Positions 57,850-64,000 of a stretch of DNA of 64,000 nt are shown one piece after another. Under the pieces are notes generated by a model that did not search any database, was not told the origin of the DNA, and saw only the letters and a list, made by a program, of their open reading frames with translations. The stretch's first letter is position 1. Each line of letters opens with the position of its first letter. The stretch is from Grammothele lineata (lineage: Eukaryota; Basidiomycota; Agaricomycetes; Polyporales; Polyporaceae): contig NDFF03000317.1 of NCBI GenBank assembly GCA_002150815.3, positions 186,001 through 250,000 on the forward strand, read 5' to 3'. Made by a program: the position numbers and the translations under genes.

Positions 57850-59841
57850 ATGAGCGCTGCCTCTGATGCCATTTCTCAACTGAGGAAAGCGATAAAGGCG
57901 AGGAAGAATATCACATACAAGAAGGGGTCTGCAACGACATCCTCCATTTCCGACGCTACTCATCTCGTTCTCTCGTCCTCTGTCTCGCTCCCCAAAACAA
58001 CACCAACACGACTACGCAAACCGGGCGCAACCTCAAAGGATCCTCAAGCAGACCCTCATGACTTTGTGTCTCTCGGCGCAGTCTATCTTGCATGGCTCCT
58101 CCGGGATGCGTCCGGAGCGGAGTACATGAAGCAGGTTCGGGAGAATGGTCTCACAACGGGATTTGTTAGTGTGACGGAGAGGAAAGCGGTGGTGGACTGG
58201 TTGGAGGATAAGACACAATCATTGACGGGTCTCATTTCGGTGCAACGTGAGTACTCATTCCTGAGGATGCGAGTCGCGGCATTCGTCCTCTGTTAGAGCG
58301 GTCTTGGTCGGATGCTAGCACCATCCACCTGCGGCTGCTAAGTGCGGAGAGGATGTTTTACCTCGTTATATTCAATAACCGACACCGCAGACTTTCGTGC
58401 GGACGTATGCTGGTGGAGTGTTTGCTCCGTCCACTATTGCTTCCCCTCCCACAGACTCGCATGTCTTGCGTAGCAATATAATTCACCAGGTCAAATCGTG
58501 CTCACAACTCCCCTTACAGACGTGTCAACAACACCACCCGGCACACCCCCACAGCTCCGTGGTTCATCATCCCTCCCCTCCACCGCATCCTTGTCTAAAC
58601 TGTCAGAGTCCACATCGAGTCCTCTCAAGCGCAGATATGTCGCCGACACGGCAGACATGGACGTCGTCAAGAAGATTAAGCAAAACGAGATCGAGCTTCG
58701 CGACAGGAATACCGTGCTACGGGGTATCAAGCCGAACGTGCGTGCCTAGTGTCTGCGTTACGTCTCCAATTGACCTACACCCGTACAGAACTTCAACTCG
58801 CTCAAAGACTCGTTCGCCGAGCGCCTCAAGAAACTCAAGGAAGGCGGACGAAGCGGCGCCTCGACGAACTCCCTGACCGCCGTTCCCGGTCAGTCCTCTC
58901 GCATACAAGCGCCCGCCATTCAGTGTCCTAACCCGGCCTTCCCGCAGATCCCAAAATGCAGCCCCGGAAAGCCCGTACGTCTTCCCCTCCCCACCTCCGC
59001 CTGCTCATCCTCTTCTCTCATTGACGTCGACGTTGACGCTGACGCATTCCCAATTCCTAGGGAACCAATACCCGATCATCATGATCTCGTCCTCGCCCAC
59101 GTCCCTCATCACGATGCACAACGTCCGGCGGTTCCTGCAAGACGCCGTCTTCGAGCCCTCGCAGGACGCGCGCGCACGTGCCGCGGCCGAGGGCAACGCC
59201 CGCCCGGAAGATATGATCCCCATCTATCGCAAACGGACGACGATCGACTCGGCGGGGCGCGAGAGCGAGGTGCAGACGAGGTGCGCTCTCCCCTCTCCCT
59301 CTTTCGGTGACGTACTAGAGGCTTAGCGCGAACGCGTAGGTACTTCGTCGTCGACAGCACAGAGGCGCTCGCCAAGTTCGGCACGGACGCGTGGGACCGC
59401 GTCGTGTGCGTGATGACCACGGGCCAGGCGTGGCAGTTCAGGCCGTACAAGTGGTCCGAGCCCAAGACCCTCTTCCATCACGGTGCGTCTATCACCCCTT
59501 CCCCGTTCCCCCGTTCCTTCGTGCTCCCGCGCAGAGGCTAGACACTAACGCCCTGCGCGGCTTCCCAAAATAGTGAAGGGCATCTACTTCACGTGGACGA
59601 ACGACCCCCCCAACACGAAGATTAAGGATTGGAACGTCACCGAGCTCAAGGTACGCCCCTCTCCCCCCATCCTTTCCTCCCTGCCCTGTTGGCATATGAC
59701 ATAGCGAAGTCGCTGACACCCACGCCCACACGCGCAGATCGACCCGCACCGCCGACACGTCGACAAGTCCGTCGTCGCGCACTTCTGGAGGATACTCGAC
59801 CAGTGGACGAGCGCGAACAAGCCCTCGCTCGTGCACGGTTG
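57850..59841 (+). CDS. CDC73: Cdc73 / parafibromin, Paf1 complex subunit
   Basis: Nuclear RNA polymerase II elongation factor. The N-terminal part reads MSAASDAISQLRKAIKARKN, DPHDFVSLGAVYLAWLLRDA and VTERKAVVDWLEDKTQSLTG. The central region has SPLKRRYVADTADMDVVKKI, KQNEIELRDRNTVLRGIKPN and NFNSLKDSFAERLKKLKEGG (the parafibromin core). The C-terminal Ras-like fold is YPIIMISSSPTSLITMHNVR, RFLQDAVFEPSQDARA, RYFVVDSTEALAKFGTDAWD, RVVCVMTTGQAWQFRPYKWS, VKGIYFTWTNDPPNTKIKDW and HRRHVDKSVVAHFWRILDQW, ending SANKPSLVHG. The IPIIIVPxxxTSLITMxNxxxFL and FxPYKW motifs are diagnostic. About eight exons; the central exon junctions (58241-58500) are the least certain. Confidence 0.95.
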
Positions 59842-60098
59842 ACGCTCAGCGCTCAAGCTTTGTTTAGAGCGCTTGTAGCAGCCCCCTCGCTCGAGCGGCT
59901 GTGTTCGCGTGTGTGTGTTAACTTGCTTTGCTGATTGTATTGTTTCATTAGTAGTTACCCGAGGAATCGCATCTCTCTCCCTGCCATGCAAATGAGGTAC
60001 ATCGGACTAGACTAAATCCGCCCTCTCGCGCCCCCGTAGCGCCCCTCCTGTGGCTGTGCCCTCCTCTAAGTGCCAAGTACCAAGTTTGTACCAAGTAC

Positions 60099-60117
60099 AT
60101 ACTACTATGGAAGTAGT
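60099..60117. repeat. Short inverted repeat in convergent spacer
   Basis: ACTACT and AGTAGT flank a short spacer, next to a tandem AAGTACCAAG/TACCAAGTAC pair (60075-60100). It lies between the convergent Cdc73 and F-box/propeller gene ends and may mark a 3' end. Small and possibly by chance. Confidence 0.25.
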
Positions 60118-60130
60118 ACTTAAGGGGCGT

Positions 60131-62245
60131 CTAAACAGTATCGATGATCGAAATCCGCCGCGCGCCCGTCGAGACGTTATTAAGTAGGAGACACACCCTC
60201 CCCGAGCTCTCCTCGAGACAGAGGCTCACGAGGTGCTCCGCCGGGTCGAGCGCGACGCTGAAGGACCCCAGCCGCCCGCGCGGGCCGAGGCCCTCTTCGT
60301 CGTCAGATTGGTCCTCCTCCTCAGGCTCAGGTTCAGCCGGCGGGTTCCCCTGCTCTTCGACCCCTACTGGGACCCAGTGTCCACTCGAGCCTGCCCCCTC
60401 CCCCTCCCCCTCGCCCAAACCCGAACCCGTCCCGACAACCACAGACATCGCCCCACGCACGACCCCCCTCGGGAGGGAATACGTCCTGAACCGGACGTGT
60501 GCGGACCCGTTGCGCGCCTCGGTGCAGTCCCAGATCGCCCGTCGGAGGCCGACTGCCCCGAGGCCCATGTGGATTGTGTGCTGTGCCCGTCCGTGTGTGT
60601 CGGGGCTACCACCGGGGGCGGGGACGGTGTCGCGACTGGAGATGGAGGCGGTGGTGGAGACAGAGGCGGCGGCGGAGAGCGGGAGGGTGGCAGGGTCGAG
60701 CTCGGCGCTGAGTGCGAATGGGTACGGGATGGCGCGGTATAGGACGCGTGGGGGTGAGCCTGCTGTGCTGGCGCGATCGTGTTCAGGCTCCCTCTCCAGT
60801 GCTCCGACTGCCCGCCCTGAGACCGAGGAAGCCGAAGAGGAAGGCAAGAGCCTGACGACATGCAACTCCCTCGTCCCCGCAACCACAAGCGGGAGCCTCG
60901 TCCCCCCAGCGCCCCACGCGACGGGCGAGATGCGGTAGATGCCCGCGCCGACGTCGCACCGCCTGCTCCAGAGCGGGCGGACGGCTCGTTCTGCTGGGGA
61001 GTCTGCCGCCCGGGAAGATGGAGGAGAATGGGAAGGGGAAGGGGAAGGAGAAAGGGAGGGAGAAGGGGAGGGAGAAGGGGAGGAGAGCGGGGGGATGGCA
61101 TAGAGGGAGAGTCCGCCGTGGTGCGCGAGCAGGAGGAGCCGCTCGTCTAGGACGGAGATCGTAAAGTCTTCGTCGGCCTGCGTACATGCGAGGAGGACGT
61201 GGCACCGAGTCGGGTTGACATTCGTGAGTCCTCTTTTGCTAGTCTCAGGTGTCCAGGCTCGGGGGCAAAGACTCACCGACCACGGGCCAATGTTGAGCGA
61301 GACCTCCGGCTGGGGGCCAGGTGAGAAGGCGGCGGCGGTAGGGCCGATGCGGCAGACGTGGAGGACCATGTCGCCGCTGCCGCTCTCGAGCCCGTAGACG
61401 AGGATCCGCCCGCCGGAGGCGCAGCACCAGACGGAGCCGGTCACGGACACCTTTCCGACGAGCACAAACGCGGGAGCTGGATCCTCGACGGTGACGTGGT
61501 AAACGTAGATGTTACACTGGCTGCGTGTGGCAGGGGTAGGTCGTATAGGGTGTTAGTGCGTGGGCCGCAGTTCCTGCTATCAGCTCCTGCGCTCCGTAAA
61601 ATACGAGACAGAAAAAACAGGTACCCACTTGTACCGCACGCCCATCTGCAAGATGACCAGGTCCTCGTGCTCGTCAGTCAGCGACAGACGGGAGCTCAGG
61701 TAGAAGACGGACTCGTCCTCGGTCAGCGCCGGGGTGAGCGTCGCGGCCGGGTGGCCATCTGGTGCGCCAAGCTCGTGCAGCTGGAGCGTGCCATCGTAGA
61801 GCACCAGCACGAGCCACGCTCCCCCAGCGACGAGGCTAACGTGCTCGACCGTGCCACTGCACCGAAAGTCAGTCACGCGTCGTGGGCGGAAGTCGACACG
61901 ATGCCAGAGGCGGTCGAGCCGCGCAGCGTGAAGGGCCTCCGCGCGTAGGGCCTCGGCGGAGAGTGTGGGCATGCGGCGGGCGAGCTGGGGCTGGGGGAAG
62001 CGCAGGAGTGCGCGGGCGAGGACGGCGTGCCAGACGGAGCGGTCTGCCATGAGCTGCTGAAAGGCCTTGCACGTCTGCGGGGGGAAGAAAACGGCGGGGA
62101 GCGAGCGGGCGCGGGGCGCGGTCGGATCGTGGGCCTGGGAGACGGGTCAGGGCGGGGAGACGCTCACCGCGCAGAGCCGGACGATGTCGCGGACAGCGAG
62201 GATCCTGAGGACGGCGAGCTGGAGATCGTACGGGAGACGGTGCAT
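60131..62245 (-). CDS. F-box protein with propeller-like C-terminal region
   Basis: It starts MHRLPYDLQLAVLRILAVRD (F-box helix 1-2), spliced to TCKAFQQLMADRSVWHAVLA. Then come RLWHRVDFRPRRVTDFRCSG, VEHVSLVAGGAWLVLVLYDG with TLQLHELGAPDG (WD-like strand pattern), VFYLSSRLSLTDEHEDLVIL, VWCCASGGRILVYGLESGSG, LDERLLLLAHHGGLSLYAIP, and a Ser/Pro low-complexity run (about 61020-61080). Later blocks are YRISPVAWGAGGTRLPLVVA, HTIHMGLGAVGLRRAIWDCT, GRLGSFSVALDPAEHLVSLC and a C-terminus LNNVSTGARRISIIDTV. The layout matches Agaricomycete F-box proteins with quinoprotein-like propellers. An in-frame extension to 62542 exists, but its translation is low-complexity and MHRLPYD begins right at the F-box. 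Internal exon ends are approximate. Confidence 0.8.
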
Positions 62246-64000
62246 TTCTTGCTCTTGCTCTTGCGCGGTGCGGACGGCGTTGGAGGGCGATGCGGGCGTG
62301 CGCGGGTGGCAGCGGGCGTGCGCTGGGTGACATGGCGGGGGCCTGGGCGGGTTTATCTGGACTATCAGCCGCTCGGGGTTTGGCCAGTAGGAAGAGGGAG
62401 GCGTCCCACGGCCGGCGGCGGGATATGACGCACGCGAGGCCGCTACGGAGGAGGTGCTTTGCGTTTGCGGGTGCAGCCTGTCCGCCGTGCCGAGACCAAT
62501 GACGTCCGTCGCCCGAGCGTGCAGCCGCCGCCCTGGGGCCATGTGGGAATCCGAGTGGAGCCCTGCCTTCCGCTTGGATCCGTCGCGCGGTCATCCGCCG
62601 CCTAGACCGCGCCCGCCGCTGCACTCGACAGTGCCCGTTCGCCATCGCCCGCGCCGCCAACCACGCTCGGAGCGGCGAACACAACGCTCGCCTTTATCGT
62701 CCTCGCTTGTTTGTGTGCCCAGATCCGCCGGCAATCGCCGCAACGCCCGTGGGACCACCCCACGAGCGGCCCAGTTGCGGCCTCTTGCTGCCCGATGGGG
62801 GAATTAGCGGCTGCGATGGTCTTGATATGCAAGCTGCCGGTGTACATGAGGCCCATATCCGTCGGTGGGGTTAACCTTTGACGGCAGGGCATGTCACCCG
62901 CCTGTCCCACGTTCCCCGCGCGCGTCTGGGCAGACCCAACCATTCTATGGCATACAGGTCATCTGACGTGAAAACACAAGGTATCTCCTCACGGCAAGCG
63001 TGGTGCACGAGAACCACATCCGTGACACGTCCCGGCTCCCTGCCGGATTCAATAGAGCCCGTAGCCCAAGAACGCCCCTGGTGCAAAAAACCTAGATAAG
63101 TTTAGCTTTCCTGCAGGACGTGCATGACTGGGGAGCACGCGGGGGATCTGTCATACCGGCGGAGAGAAGGGGTTGCACCAGCATGAGGCTCGCCGCCGGC
63201 CGCCACCGTAATAGGTACGAGCCGGTTCATCGAATCGGCCCAACCCGTCCTCTCGAGCGATCCAGCTTCATAGATGAACGTCCCGATAGAAGTATTGAGG
63301 GTCATCCTCGGTGAACCAGAGCCCTCGCCTGAAGGTATATCGTGGAAAGCCGCGGATGTCGTCCTGGCCATGAATTGAGTTCGGGACCTGAACAGAAGCC
63401 TCACAGCCTTGTCCTGCGCATGGGTCATTTGGGGACGGCGTGAGTTATCGGCGCTCACCTATAAGGGCACGTACGGCATTCTCATGATTTGGTTACGTTA
63501 TAGTAGTTGGATTGATTAACGGAACCATGGGAGATGTGAACGACGTCACCGATGGAAACGATACGCTGGCGCCAATGTGCTTCGACCGAAATATTGCTAT
63601 GGTTCGGAATATATACCTGGGATCTGACGTGAGTATGAGCACAACATTAATCTCCGCCAATGAGGGGAGTCGAACGGACAACTCGAATGGTGGCTCTGAC
63701 TCGCTTCATTCACTAATGTGTTTGTTGGAAGACCGGATTCCTTGCCCCTTGTTCCCGACTCGGTCTCTCAGTCGATGTTCGAGTCATCGTCTTGCGAGTG
63801 AGCGCCGCTCCGTCCCGGGGTTGTTGGAGCATCTGCATCTTGAGGTGTTACAGTGTAGATACCTGCTTGAGCCAGCGCCTGTGGAGGTGTTTAGGAGGCG
63901 ATAATAGCCACTGCCAAGAGCGAGTCGAGGCCCAAGCGTCGACGGCACCGAACGCCCCAGTACGCGCTCACAGTAGCCGCCGGTGAGAGACGCGCGTCTA
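62246..64000. other. Right-hand region without a supported gene
   Basis: 62246-62850 is GC-rich promoter/leader of the F-box gene. 62870-64000 has scattered frames of 60-130 codons. The longest, 63512-63904 (+), starts MINGTMGDVNDVTDGNDTLA and shows no recognisable motif. Genes may start beyond the right edge. Confidence 0.35.

Noticed and set aside
60144..60938. Plus-strand 264-codon frame over the F-box/propeller gene
   Set aside because: It is the reverse shadow of the minus-strand coding exon, which has the F-box and propeller-like pattern.
63512..63904. 130-codon plus-strand ORF at the right edge
   Set aside because: No motif, no recognisable start context and no splice partners. It could be chance.

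Overview
The window is genomic DNA from a filamentous basidiomycete fungus, most likely an Agaricomycete. Protein genes are cut by many short introns of about 46-70 nt with GTRNGY donors and CTNAC-type branch points. Two class I hydrophobins lie in tandem, and there is a fungal DUF6534 membrane protein, several Agaricomycete-type F-box proteins and Pol III-type tRNA genes. I cannot fix the genus from sequence alone.

Layout. 0.5-3.2 kb holds the spliceosomal kinase Prp4 (+). 3.6-9.3 kb holds three tandem paralogues of a cyclase-fold hydrolase (+). 9.6-12.7 kb is a VBA/DHA2-type MFS transporter (-), convergent with the third paralogue. 13.6 kb carries a tiny unknown ORF and 14.45 kb a MITE. 14.7-16.3 kb holds two class I hydrophobins (-). 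18.0-20.1 kb is a mitochondrial-type PP2C phosphatase (+), followed by a three-copy tandem repeat that starts right after its stop codon. 20.1-24.9 kb is otherwise gene-poor. 24.9-26.7 kb is a DUF6534 seven-helix-type membrane protein (+).

27.5-32.2 kb is a tandem family of three F-box genes, each broken in a different way. A tRNA-Glu(CTC) at 32.4 kb and another at 43.5 kb (opposite strand) bracket a section with an unknown 240-residue protein (35.9 kb), a second MITE (39.3 kb) and a cytochrome P450 (40.7-43.1 kb). 44-49.5 kb holds two MFS transporters (-), one Dal5/allantoate-like and one Qdr/Aqr1-like. 50.8-54.7 kb holds two more F-box genes (-), one with a probable late frameshift. 55.3-57.6 kb is eIF2A (-), divergent from Cdc73 of the Paf1 complex (57.9-59.8 kb, +). 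60.1-62.2 kb is an F-box protein with a propeller-like C-terminal part (-). The remainder has no convincing gene.

Taken together, conserved housekeeping genes (Prp4, eIF2A, Cdc73, PP2C) alternate with fast-evolving accessory families (hydrophobins, F-box, MFS, P450, cyclase-like) that duplicate in tandem and decay. I see no convincing new multi-gene system. The strongest observations are the serially inactivated F-box array, two intact-looking MITEs with TA target sites, the three-copy repeat downstream of the phosphatase carrying an intron-like module, and the cyclase triplet in which Gln replaces the expected metal-binding His residues. Exon boundaries were placed by eye and have not been confirmed with transcripts.
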